Shown here in pieces: positions 51,641 through 60,038 of a DNA stretch of 64,000 nucleotides (position 1 is its first letter; every line of letters begins with the position of its first letter). The stretch lies in assembly GCA_043811005.1 (NCBI GenBank), contig JBDRNO010000260.1, forward strand, positions 36,386 through 100,385. The letters run 5' to 3'. The notes under the pieces are model-generated. The model saw only the letters and a list, made by a program, of their open reading frames with translations, was not told the origin of the DNA and ran no database searches. The position numbers and the translations under genes were made by a program. The DNA is from JBDRNO01 sp043811005 (GTDB lineage: Bacteria > Bacteroidota > Bacteroidia > NORP154).

Positions 51641-53311
51641 TTAATTGATTGTATTTAATTCTTTTTTTATATGAATTAGCTCATTGGCAGCAGGAATTTC
51701 TTTAGTAAGTGCAATATCGTAATACTTTTTTGCTTTTGCAAATTTATTAATCTTCTTATAATAATCGCCTAATATAGAATAAACCAAATAGTATTCCGGA
51801 TTAGTTGAAACGAACTCATTAATAATCTCTTCATTTAAAATAATTATCTCATCAGAACCAATACAATCCCTGATGCGTTTCTTGATCTTTTTGAATTGTA
51901 AAAATTTTCGATAATCATCTGATACTAAAAATGTATCAGCCGGTATAACTAATCCTTTTTCATAAATTTCTTCTTTTTTCTCCAATAAACCAGGATCATT
52001 AAAAATTCTTTTTAAATCATAAGCAACATATTCCCCTAACTGAAAAGGGTTTGTAGAAATCCATACTAATTGCTTGGACGGTTTGAAAATTATTGAATGA
52101 TGGGCAATAAGCTGGTTAATTGCCTTTTCATTACCCATACCAATATTCTTATCATTCAGACCATTTTGGTCTCTTAATATTTCAGCAGTATTTTTAACAT
52201 TGATCTTTTGATATTTATTAATTAGTTCAAATACTCTGGCATGCCTACATAATGAAGAACTTTCCTTTATGTTTTCAATGTTCCGCTTATCGTTACTAAA
52301 AGCATCACCCTGGAAATGGTTTGTACAGATAATAAAATTGTTTTTCGGGGAAAACAACCCTGTTTTATGCGGGGATTTTTCAATTATTACTGTTTTATTA
52401 TCTTTAAAAGAACCTATCATTATAGATTCCGAAACAAAAGTTTTGCGTTTTGCCGCGATAGAGGCTGCCTCGTCAATATTTTTTGCAAATTGCAGTATTT
52501 CCCTCGCTACTATTGAGATTGGAGTTGCCGCACTTTCGGGAATTTCGGATCTTGCTGCGTTAAGAGTAACGGTCAAGCCCTTTTCATTCATCCCGGAAAC
52601 AGCTCCGATCATCCCTGCCCATGAGACCATCATAAATTTATACCCCTTTTCAGGATTGTAAAAGTAGATAATCTTATCCTCTGCAAATTCATCACCAACA
52701 TAAAAATCAAAGTTTCTTCCAACGATCAGGGAGCTATCATCCGTTTTTTGATCCCAGCCTGAAAAAGAAGTACAGCCAACCATATTCAAATCCTGTAAAG
52801 CGTGTCCTATATCATGGGCGGCATGGTAATTCAGGATTCGCTGATATTTAGGTCCTACAAATGAATACTCATCAGATGCAGAAAAAGAAACTCCGTAAAT
52901 TTCAAGCTTATATTCTTCATCAATATATGAATCAATATTCCTGTTAAACCAGGCGACAAAATATTTTAAAAAATATAAATATATTTTTGAAGAGATCATT
53001 TTATTTATTTGGCCAACAAAAGCGCCCTCCTGTTTTTTTAGCAGTTCTTTGGTTAATTTACCTATTATAACACCTCGTTCAAATGCACTTCCCTCAACAT
53101 ATAATTCCCAGAGCCCTGTATTACTTCTTCTCAACCAACTACTGCCGCATGTATAATGATCATCTGCAATTTTTAATCTCTTCAGTTCAAGCGGGCTGAG
53201 ATCATTGGGGGTGGGAGGATTTATAGTTATTGCAAGCTTGAAATAAATAAGGAAAGCAATGATGAAGGCAATGATTATAAATACAATACTATATAGCAGT
53301 TTCTTTATCAT
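51641..53311 (-). CDS. C45-family Ntn hydrolase (penicillin acyltransferase-like)
   Basis: A 556-aa protein with an N-terminal membrane anchor (about 8-28) and an acyl-CoA:6-APA acyltransferase-like (C45) domain. The self-cleaving or nucleophilic Cys is C180 in VGCTSFSGWD, followed by LIVGRNFDFYVGDE and MVSWAGMIGAVSGMNEKGLT. The C-terminus has a TPR-like segment (YYLVYSILGDYYKKINKFAK). Enzymes of this family form or break amide or ester bonds. Its stop-to-start distance to the FAD oxidoreductase upstream is 9 nt, so the two are one operon. Membrane anchoring and context suggest acyl transfer onto a lipid-like product at the membrane; this is inference. Confidence 0.85.
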   Translation of the reverse strand: MIKKLLYSIVFIIIAFIIAFLIYFKLAITINPPTPNDLSPLELKRLKIADDHYTCGSSWLRRSNTGLWELYVEGSAFERGVIIGKLTKELLKKQEGAFVGQINKMISSKIYLYFLKYFVAWFNRNIDSYIDEEYKLEIYGVSFSASDEYSFVGPKYQRILNYHAAHDIGHALQDLNMVGCTSFSGWDQKTDDSSLIVGRNFDFYVGDEFAEDKIIYFYNPEKGYKFMMVSWAGMIGAVSGMNEKGLTVTLNAARSEIPESAATPISIVAREILQFAKNIDEAASIAAKRKTFVSESIMIGSFKDNKTVIIEKSPHKTGLFSPKNNFIICTNHFQGDAFSNDKRNIENIKESSSLCRHARVFELINKYQKINVKNTAEILRDQNGLNDKNIGMGNEKAINQLIAHHSIIFKPSKQLVWISTNPFQLGEYVAYDLKRIFNDPGLLEKKEEIYEKGLVIPADTFLVSDDYRKFLQFKKIKKRIRDCIGSDEIIILNEEIINEFVSTNPEYYLVYSILGDYYKKINKFAKAKKYYDIALTKEIPAANELIHIKKELNTIN

Positions 53312-53320
53312 ATAGTTTTA

Positions 53321-54838
53321 TTAAGCATCATTTATCTTTCTAATTAAATAATTCAAGCCCAGAAGCTCAGAACAAGTCAATAATGAACCGATAGTTACTC
53401 CCAGGACCCCGTGCAGGTTCACGTTTTGACCTGTAAGAAACAGATTCGGGATTTTTGTTCTCGGAGGAATATAGGATATTAATGGGTCGTTGCAATCTCT
53501 AAAAACCCCGTAGGTTGATCCCTCTTTTGTGCCGGTATAATCCCTGTATGTCAGTGGGGTTGAAGTATAATAGCTTTTTATTTTTTTTCTTAAACCCGGA
53601 AATTTCCTTTCCACAAGGTCCAATAATTTCTCTGCTTTATTTTTTTTGAATTCGATGTAATCATCTCCGCGTTTTCCAACAGTTGTATTTTCCCACTTTT
53701 TCATTTCATCATATTTCATATATGTTATTACGATAATACCGTCTGAATACACATCTGATCTTGAAGTTGCAGGAGTATAAAGCATATAACCCTCAGGCCA
53801 TGTTTTCTCCGAATAGGATGTCACACCCCACACATTATCTGTTGCGTAATAATAATAATTATAATTGAGATACCTGAATGTGTCTTTTTTCAGCACAATA
53901 TATACTGTAAATGTTGAAATGGTGTTTTCCAAACTGTCAATGCGGTTTCTGTATGCTTTTCTCATCATATCGGGTTCTAACATATTAAGTGTTCTAACAG
54001 GATGAACATTGGAAATAAAATATTTGGATTCAATGCGTTCAGAGTTTGATAATTCAACGAATTTCAGCTCATTATCCCGGGTATCCGGGATAAATTTTTT
54101 CGCTTCACGGTTTTTTAAAATCGTTCCACCGTTATTAATTATTGAATCAGCAAGGAATTTGGCGATCTGAAAACTTCCATCAATAAACCTCCAGGCGCTT
54201 TCTATGAAAAAATTATTTATCATCGCGTGAATATACAATGGAGTATTATCGGGTTTGCCTGCATATAAAGCGTTTAACCCTGCCAACACATTCTGCAATT
54301 TCGTATCTGACGTAACTGTCCTGATGAATCCCATTGTGCTATCCACAATATATTCATTTTCAATAATATTATGTGATTTAACTTCCCTGAGATTGTATAA
54401 ATTCAAAGAATTGCTTATTTCTCTTAGTTTATCGGTATATTTAACCAATCCCTGTTTTTCATCCGGGAAACTTTGCAAAAGAGTATTTATGAAATTATCA
54501 TATCCCTGCGCATATTTATATTCTTTGTCTTTAAAATTTATAATGTCAAATCCATCTTCATCCAGTTTTTTTAATTTTAATCTATTCGTAAGGTCAAAAT
54601 ATTTAAAAAACCTGTGCAAAATTTGGCCTTCCTCTAAACTTCCAATATAATGCATTCCAGTATCAAAAACACAACCATCACGCACAAAGGTTTGGAGGCA
54701 CCCTCCGATTTTTTTGTTTTTTTCAACAATACAAACATTATAGCCCTCTTTGCTTAAAATATATCCGCAAAGTAAGCCGCCTAAACCGCTACCGATGATT
54801 ACTATGTCATAAATAGCTGAATGGTTATATGGTTGCAT
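53321..54838 (-). CDS. Phytoene-dehydrogenase-like FAD oxidoreductase (copy 1)
   Basis: A 505-aa FAD enzyme of the CrtI/retinol-saturase type. The dinucleotide-binding fold is at residues about 10-45 (DIVIIGSGLGGLLCGYILSK, then EKNKKIGGCLQTF), and the C-terminal FAD stretch is NLFLTGQNVNLHGVLGVTIG. Such enzymes desaturate or isomerise polyene chains. Copy 2 (55071-56570) is highly similar along its length, sharing exact stretches such as SGLGGLLCGYILSKEGY and YFISNVHP. It is transcribed with the C45 gene, and the 232-nt gap to copy 2 contains a GTTGTCA/TGACAAC hairpin (55019-55044). Confidence 0.88.
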   Translation of the reverse strand: MQPYNHSAIYDIVIIGSGLGGLLCGYILSKEGYNVCIVEKNKKIGGCLQTFVRDGCVFDTGMHYIGSLEEGQILHRFFKYFDLTNRLKLKKLDEDGFDIINFKDKEYKYAQGYDNFINTLLQSFPDEKQGLVKYTDKLREISNSLNLYNLREVKSHNIIENEYIVDSTMGFIRTVTSDTKLQNVLAGLNALYAGKPDNTPLYIHAMINNFFIESAWRFIDGSFQIAKFLADSIINNGGTILKNREAKKFIPDTRDNELKFVELSNSERIESKYFISNVHPVRTLNMLEPDMMRKAYRNRIDSLENTISTFTVYIVLKKDTFRYLNYNYYYYATDNVWGVTSYSEKTWPEGYMLYTPATSRSDVYSDGIIVITYMKYDEMKKWENTTVGKRGDDYIEFKKNKAEKLLDLVERKFPGLRKKIKSYYTSTPLTYRDYTGTKEGSTYGVFRDCNDPLISYIPPRTKIPNLFLTGQNVNLHGVLGVTIGSLLTCSELLGLNYLIRKINDA

Positions 54839-55018
54839 AGTTGGATGGTTGTTTTGAAATCAAATAACCTGGGATCTTTTCAGTTTATCGGGTATCGGTT
54901 GTCAGTTTTCGGTTAATCGGTTTGCCGGTTTTTGTGTGGTGTCTGGAGTTTTCTCACGACACAATATTTTGATACTCCCTCTAATTAATTACCGCATTTG
55001 CTTTGCTTGCTTTTCCAT

Positions 55019-55044
55019 GTTGTCAGGTGGAAACACATGACAAC
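55019..55044. terminator. Hairpin between the two FAD oxidoreductase genes
   Basis: GTTGTCA (55019-55025) and TGACAAC (55038-55044) pair around a 12-nt loop. No T run follows on the minus strand, so it is only a possible weak terminator or an operator. Confidence 0.35.
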
Positions 55045-55070
55045 ACGAAAAGAATGCAATTATGTTTTTT

Positions 55071-56570
55071 CTATACATTCTTAATTTTTCTTATCAAATA
55101 CTTTAATCCTACAAATTCCGAACAGGTTAATACCGACCCGATGGTTACGCCAAGAATTCCGTGCAGGTTGAGGTTTTGACCGGTAAAAAACAAATTGGGG
55201 ATTTTCGTCCTTGGCAATATTATAGATCTAAACGGTTCTTTGTAATCCTTTAAAATTCCATAAGCAGAGCCGTTTACTGTCCCGGTATAATCCCTGAATG
55301 TTAAGGGAGTTGAAGTGTAATAAGCTTTTATATTTTTCCTTAAACCCGGGAATTTCCTTTCAACCAAATCCAATAATTTCTCTGCTTTATTTCTTTTGAA
55401 CTCAAGATAATCATCCCCGCGTTTTTCAATTGTTGTATTTTCCCATTTCCTAAGTTCATCATATTTCATATATGTGATAACAGCAATACAATCAGCATAG
55501 ACATCGGATTTCGAAGATGCAGGTGTGACCAACAGATAGCTCTCAGGCCATGATTTTTCTATATAATCAGCGGTCCATACATTATTGTTTTTATAATAAT
55601 GATAATTAGAATTCAAATATGGAAATGTGTCTTTTTTCAATACAATATTCAAAATAAACATAGACATTGTATTCTCTAAATTGATGATGCGGTTTCTGTA
55701 TATTTTACTGATATTACCTGGTTCTATCATTTCCAGTGTTTTTGCAGGATGAACATTGGAAATAAAATATTTTGATTCAACACGTTGTGAATCAGCCAAT
55801 TCCACAAATCTTAATTTTTTATCACGAGTAATTGGGATAAATTTTTTGGCTTCGCGATTTCTTAAAACCGTACCGCCATGCTGTACTATTGAATCAGCAA
55901 TGAATTTTGCAATTTGGAAACTTCCATCCACAAGTTTCCAGGCGCTCTGTATAAAAGAATTATTTATCAGGGCATGAATATAAAGGGGGGTTTTATCAGG
56001 CACTCCGGCATATAACGAATTGGTACCTGCCAAAACATTTTGCAATCTTACATTTGATGTGACTGATTTCAGGAAGCCAGTAGTGCTTTCCTTTAAAAAA
56101 TCGCCATCAATCATAAGTGAATCAACTTCTCTGAGATGATATAATGGAAAAGAATCACTTACTTCTTTTAACTTGTTTACATATTTTATTAATCCTTGCT
56201 TTTCCTTAGGGAAGCTTTGCAACAGGGTATTAACAAAATTATCATGCCCCATCGCATGTTTGTATTCCTGATCATCATCGTCAAAAATTATTTTATCAAA
56301 ACCATCTTCATCGAGCTTTTTTAATTTCAATTTTCCTATCAGGTCAAAATACTTGAAATAGCGGTACAGGATTTGTCCCTCATCCAAGCTCTCGGTATAA
56401 TTAAGTCCGGGACTAAAAATACAACGGTCGCGCACAAAGCTCTGAAGACACCCGCCAATTTGCTTATTTTTCTCTACAACACACACATCATACCCTTCCT
56501 TGCTCAATATATATCCGCAAAGCAAACCACCCAATCCGCTGCCGATGATTACTATGTCGTGTTTTGTCAT
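55071..56570 (-). CDS. Phytoene-dehydrogenase-like FAD oxidoreductase (copy 2)
   Basis: A 499-aa paralog of the downstream gene, with the same N-terminal FAD site (IGSGLGGLLCGYILSKEGY, then VEKNKQIGGCLQSF) and C-terminal NLFFTGQNLNLHGILGVTIG. The two align without large gaps, so they arose by tandem duplication. Differences cluster in the middle region that usually lines the substrate tunnel, suggesting related but distinct substrates or steps. It is on the same strand as the radical SAM gene upstream, separated by an inverted-repeat element. Confidence 0.88.
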   Translation of the reverse strand: MTKHDIVIIGSGLGGLLCGYILSKEGYDVCVVEKNKQIGGCLQSFVRDRCIFSPGLNYTESLDEGQILYRYFKYFDLIGKLKLKKLDEDGFDKIIFDDDDQEYKHAMGHDNFVNTLLQSFPKEKQGLIKYVNKLKEVSDSFPLYHLREVDSLMIDGDFLKESTTGFLKSVTSNVRLQNVLAGTNSLYAGVPDKTPLYIHALINNSFIQSAWKLVDGSFQIAKFIADSIVQHGGTVLRNREAKKFIPITRDKKLRFVELADSQRVESKYFISNVHPAKTLEMIEPGNISKIYRNRIINLENTMSMFILNIVLKKDTFPYLNSNYHYYKNNNVWTADYIEKSWPESYLLVTPASSKSDVYADCIAVITYMKYDELRKWENTTIEKRGDDYLEFKRNKAEKLLDLVERKFPGLRKNIKAYYTSTPLTFRDYTGTVNGSAYGILKDYKEPFRSIILPRTKIPNLFFTGQNLNLHGILGVTIGSVLTCSEFVGLKYLIRKIKNV

Positions 56571-56627
56571 TGATAAACTCTGTTACTATAAAGTAGATGA
56601 TACACAATCAAACATATGAATAGATTT

Positions 56628-56756
56628 TTGCTACGAAATACGAAAATATACGAATATACGAATGGTGTATCCGCCAGAGGATCGTTATTTATATAGCTTT
56701 ATGGCTTTAAAAAGTTGAATTTCGTATTTTCGCACAAAATTCGTATTTCGTAGCAA
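56628..56756. repeat. Intergenic element with 17-bp terminal inverted repeats
   Basis: TTGCTACGAAATACGAA (56628-56644) and TTCGTATTTCGTAGCAA (56740-56756) are exact inverse copies around 95 bases, with further ATACGAAT/ATTCGTAT units inside. It resembles a MITE or a long dispersed palindrome. It lies between radical SAM and FAD copy 2. Confidence 0.8.
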
Positions 56757-56791
56757 TATGCTGTCTATTAAAAAATCTATGACTCTATTAA

Positions 56792-58048
56792 TTACTTTTT
56801 CCCAAATTTAAAAGAAGTCCGTTCCCCTTTCCCCCGCTTGAAGGTTCCGTCATCCATTTCCTTTAATAAAACTTTCTTGAATAATTTAAACATCTTATGG
56901 GGTTGTGATTCGTCATTATAGAATGTATCCCATGCGTATTCGAATAGTTCCTGAAGTTTTTCAGCCGACATGTTCTTTGGTTTAAAAACCACCTTATCTG
57001 CTGAATAGTCATCCCAGTCGGTAGATAAAATTCTATTCTGAGCCATCATCTCAGTAAATGGTTTGGTGTTGGGGAATGGGGTAAGGACAGTAAATTCAGC
57101 CATGTCGAGATCAACCTCTAACAAAAAATCTATAAGTTTTTTAACATCATACTCGGTTTGCGTATCAAGACCGAGAAGTATAGTACCTTCAATGCCTATT
57201 CCGTAATCCTTTAGCATTTTTATTCTATCCCTGATATGCCTGGAGTCGTCAAATATTGCCTGGTAGACATACCAGCATCCTGCTTCAGCGGCTGCCTTGA
57301 CCACCTTCTCGTTATTCTCAAGGGGATGGCTTATCCACTTTCTCTTAAGGGGTTTCAACGCTTCAAAAAGCCCCAACTCCCATTGGGTATTTTGTGCCAA
57401 TGAATTATCAACAAGAAACAACCTGTTATTATCAATGCTTTCCACTTCTTCTATGAATTTGTCGTAGGGGCGGGGTCTGAAGTTCTTGCCACCAAGATAA
57501 CTGACACAACAGGGATAGCAATTGAACCTGCAGCCCCTGGATGCATGAACGAGGTCAACCATCTGGGTGCCCTTATAATTATACAGGCCCCTGTTTAGGA
57601 TGTCTCTTCTCGCTGTTCCAACGATCTCAATTGGCGGTTGATCTGTAAGATAGTTATATGCTTTTTTCAGCTTGTTGTTTTTAAAATCTTCAATGACCTG
57701 TTCAAACCTGCCCTCTGCTTCTCCGAGAAACACCGAATCGGCATGTTCACCGGTTTCTTCAGGATGGAGCATTGCTCCTATTCCGCCAAATATCACCTTT
57801 ATACCTTTTGCCCTGTAAATACCGGCAATTTCCCAGCCCCTTTTGACCTGGCAAGTTAACATCACAGATATCCCAACAAAGTCAACGGCTTCATCAAAAT
57901 CTATATCTTCAACATTTTCGTCAGTAAACACAACTTCAACACCTGCAGGAATAGTAGCTGCAAAAACTGCAGGACCATGTGGTGGAAGGTGAAATTCGGT
58001 CTGCCGCTTCATCTTTTTCCACTTTGGATAAATTAGATGGAATTTCAT
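56792..58048 (-). CDS. B12-binding radical SAM protein
   Basis: A 418-aa enzyme with an N-terminal cobalamin-binding-like domain (FVGISVMLTCQVKRGWEIAG, FGGIGAMLHPEETGEHAD) and a radical SAM core with the CxxxCxxC iron-sulfur site in GCRFNCYPC (about 171-178). TILLGLDTQTEYDVKKLIDF follows, and the C-terminal part is of the type found with lipid- or hopanoid-modifying members. Such enzymes methylate or rearrange unactivated carbons. The upstream minus-strand TATTTTTG box (58053-58060) lies 4 nt before the ATG. It is divergent from the third FAD oxidoreductase gene by 77 nt. The substrate is unknown. Confidence 0.88.
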   Translation of the reverse strand: MKFHLIYPKWKKMKRQTEFHLPPHGPAVFAATIPAGVEVVFTDENVEDIDFDEAVDFVGISVMLTCQVKRGWEIAGIYRAKGIKVIFGGIGAMLHPEETGEHADSVFLGEAEGRFEQVIEDFKNNKLKKAYNYLTDQPPIEIVGTARRDILNRGLYNYKGTQMVDLVHASRGCRFNCYPCCVSYLGGKNFRPRPYDKFIEEVESIDNNRLFLVDNSLAQNTQWELGLFEALKPLKRKWISHPLENNEKVVKAAAEAGCWYVYQAIFDDSRHIRDRIKMLKDYGIGIEGTILLGLDTQTEYDVKKLIDFLLEVDLDMAEFTVLTPFPNTKPFTEMMAQNRILSTDWDDYSADKVVFKPKNMSAEKLQELFEYAWDTFYNDESQPHKMFKLFKKVLLKEMDDGTFKRGKGERTSFKFGKK

Positions 58049-58052
58049 AACA

Positions 58053-58060
58053 CAAAAATA
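58053..58060 (-). promoter_or_regulatory. -7 box placed for a leaderless radical SAM mRNA
   Basis: Minus-strand TATTTTTG ends 4 nt before the ATG at 58048, the same spacing as at 42698 and 23293. No -33 element was seen. Confidence 0.5.
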
Positions 58061-58125
58061 GCAAAACCTTTTTAACCCTGATGATTTTAAAGATGTTTGT
58101 ACATTTACGGCTTAATTTCTGATTT

Positions 58126-59832
58126 ATGCAAAAGACAATAATAAAACCCAATTATGATGTAATAATAATAGGCTCAGGAATAAGTGGTCTGACTTCGGCA
58201 GCCCTTTTAAGCAAAGCAGGATTATCAATCTGTGTATTAGAGATGGAAAGCAAACCAGGGGGTTATTTAGCCGGCTATAGCAGGAAAAATTTTCGATTTG
58301 AAACAGCCATCCATTGGTTAAACCAGTGTGGTCCGGAAGGTATAGTCAGTAAAGTATTTAACCTCATAGGTTCTGACTATCCCAAGGCGAAATCACAAAC
58401 ACGTATCCGCAGATTAACAGGAGATAAATTCGACTATTTACTTACAAATAATCCCGATGAACTAAAGAATAAATTGATTGCCGATTTTCCACATGAAAAA
58501 AAAGGAATTCAGAAATTTTTTAACTCAGCAAAAAAAATAGGAAAATCCCTTGATAATTTCAATAAACTCTTTAGATCTCAGAAAACCATGTCGTTTCTTG
58601 AAAAAGTTCATCATAAACTTAAGATATTACATTTTGCGCTTCCATTTATTCCTTATGTCAGGTACACTGGAGATAAAGGCGTTACGAAAGGTCTTAATCG
58701 TTTTTTTAAAGATAAGGGGTTACACCAAATATTTTGTTCGGAACCGGATCTGCTATCCTGTTTGATCCCAATTGCCTGGGCTTATTTTGGAGACTATCAG
58801 ATTCCACCAACAGGAGGGAGTAAGATTTTTCCTGAATGGTTGTCTTATGTTGTTAATTATTATAATAATTCCATTTTCTTTAAATGTAAAGTGACAAAAA
58901 TACTTTTAGAGGAAAACAAGTGTAAAGGTGTAACATTTGAGCATCAGGGTATAGAGCATGAAGTTAACAGCAGCTATGTAATTGCGGCATGTGATGTTGA
59001 AACGCTTTATGAAAAGATGCTTCCGGCAGATACTATTTCATCAAAACTTCAGAATAAACTTAAAAATGCGATCTTATATAGTTCAGCAGTCACCGTATCT
59101 TTAGGATTAGATTGCCCATCTGAGGATTTGGGATTTGATGAAGAGCTTATTTATCTTTCTCGCAATGACCTACAAAAAAAAGAGCAAGTTAGTGGGAACC
59201 CAGAAAAAAGCAGGATAATTATCCTTGCTTCATCAATAAGAGATGAATCATTAGCCCCTAAAAACCATGGTACTTTAACTATATTTATACCTGCCTTTAT
59301 TGATTATAACAATTACTGGCTTACAGGTAAAGACGAAAACGGAAATTTCATCAGGGGTGAAGAGTATAAAAAACTTAAATCTGAATGCGCAGAAATAATG
59401 ATAGACCGGGTTGAAGAAAAAATAGCACCGGGATTAAAAGATCATATACTTTTTTATGATGTTGCTACCCCCATCACCTATTGGAGATACACAGGAAACA
59501 AAAACGGCTCCATGATGGGAGCCAAACCGTGCCGCGAAAACTTTCAAGCAAAAATAGCACATTATCAAACACCTGTTTCTAATTTATTATTAAGTGGTCA
59601 TTGGGCAGACCTTGGAGGCGGGGTTCCCATAGCGGTCAAATCAGCGGTTAATACAACATTGCTTATTTTAAAAAATAAAAATAAAAAAGCATTCAAATTG
59701 CTAGCCAATTATATAGATGGAAAAGCGAGACCAGATGAAATAAACAGTTCTTCCTGCTTCAAGCCATATGATAATTCCTGGGTACAAGAATTAACTTCTG
59801 ATCAAAAGGATGCAATGTATACCCGTTCTTAG
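58126..59832 (+). CDS. Phytoene-dehydrogenase-like FAD oxidoreductase (divergent third copy)
   Basis: A 568-aa FAD enzyme: Rossmann site YDVIIIGSGISGLTSAALLS, then MESKPGGYLAGYSRKNFRFE, a middle domain (FGDYQIPPTGGSKIFPEWL) and a C-terminal FAD stretch LLLSGHWADLGGGVPIAVKS. It belongs to the CrtI/CrtN-like or retinol-saturase group and is only distantly related to the tandem pair. It is transcribed opposite to the radical SAM gene from a short shared promoter region. Three palindromes follow its stop. A role in polyene or isoprenoid desaturation is inferred from family and context. Confidence 0.85.
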   Translation: MQKTIIKPNYDVIIIGSGISGLTSAALLSKAGLSICVLEMESKPGGYLAGYSRKNFRFETAIHWLNQCGPEGIVSKVFNLIGSDYPKAKSQTRIRRLTGDKFDYLLTNNPDELKNKLIADFPHEKKGIQKFFNSAKKIGKSLDNFNKLFRSQKTMSFLEKVHHKLKILHFALPFIPYVRYTGDKGVTKGLNRFFKDKGLHQIFCSEPDLLSCLIPIAWAYFGDYQIPPTGGSKIFPEWLSYVVNYYNNSIFFKCKVTKILLEENKCKGVTFEHQGIEHEVNSSYVIAACDVETLYEKMLPADTISSKLQNKLKNAILYSSAVTVSLGLDCPSEDLGFDEELIYLSRNDLQKKEQVSGNPEKSRIIILASSIRDESLAPKNHGTLTIFIPAFIDYNNYWLTGKDENGNFIRGEEYKKLKSECAEIMIDRVEEKIAPGLKDHILFYDVATPITYWRYTGNKNGSMMGAKPCRENFQAKIAHYQTPVSNLLLSGHWADLGGGVPIAVKSAVNTTLLILKNKNKKAFKLLANYIDGKARPDEINSSSCFKPYDNSWVQELTSDQKDAMYTRS

Positions 59833-59894
59833 AAGATTTACGAATGAAAAATTTTTTATTTCAAAACACAACCTTTAGTTCATAAACATCAGAC

Positions 59895-59920
59895 TAACAC
59901 CACGATTTATCGTGGTGTTA
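59895..59920. terminator. Bidirectional hairpin TAACACCACGAT/ATCGTGGTGTTA
   Basis: A perfect 12-bp stem with a TT loop, 63 nt after the stop of the third FAD gene. A T-rich run is weak on either side, but the stem is strong. It may end both convergent transcripts. Confidence 0.65.
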
Positions 59921-59946
59921 TTGAACATCCCACCTAACCTCACCGG

Positions 59947-59964
59947 AGTCCGCTTCAGCGGACT
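59947..59964. repeat. Hairpin AGTCCGCT-TC-AGCGGACT
   Basis: A perfect 8-bp stem with a 2-nt loop, related to the CAGCGGACGCTG/TTCAGCGGA unit inside the glycosyltransferase (13799-13825). It is the second of three palindromes between the convergent genes. Confidence 0.75.
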
Positions 59965-60008
59965 TCTAATATGGATCGAGCCAGTTAGGAAAACTCAAGC
60001 AGGTTAAA

Positions 60009-60037
60009 GCGTGTCACGGTTTAGAACCGTGCCACGC
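60009..60037. repeat. Palindromic repeat family A, intergenic copy
   Basis: GCGTGTCACGGTT / AACCGTGCCACGC around TTAG, abutting the stop of the fusion gene at 60039. The same element occurs at 6624, 7520 and 8277. Confidence 0.9.
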
Positions 60038-60038
60038 T

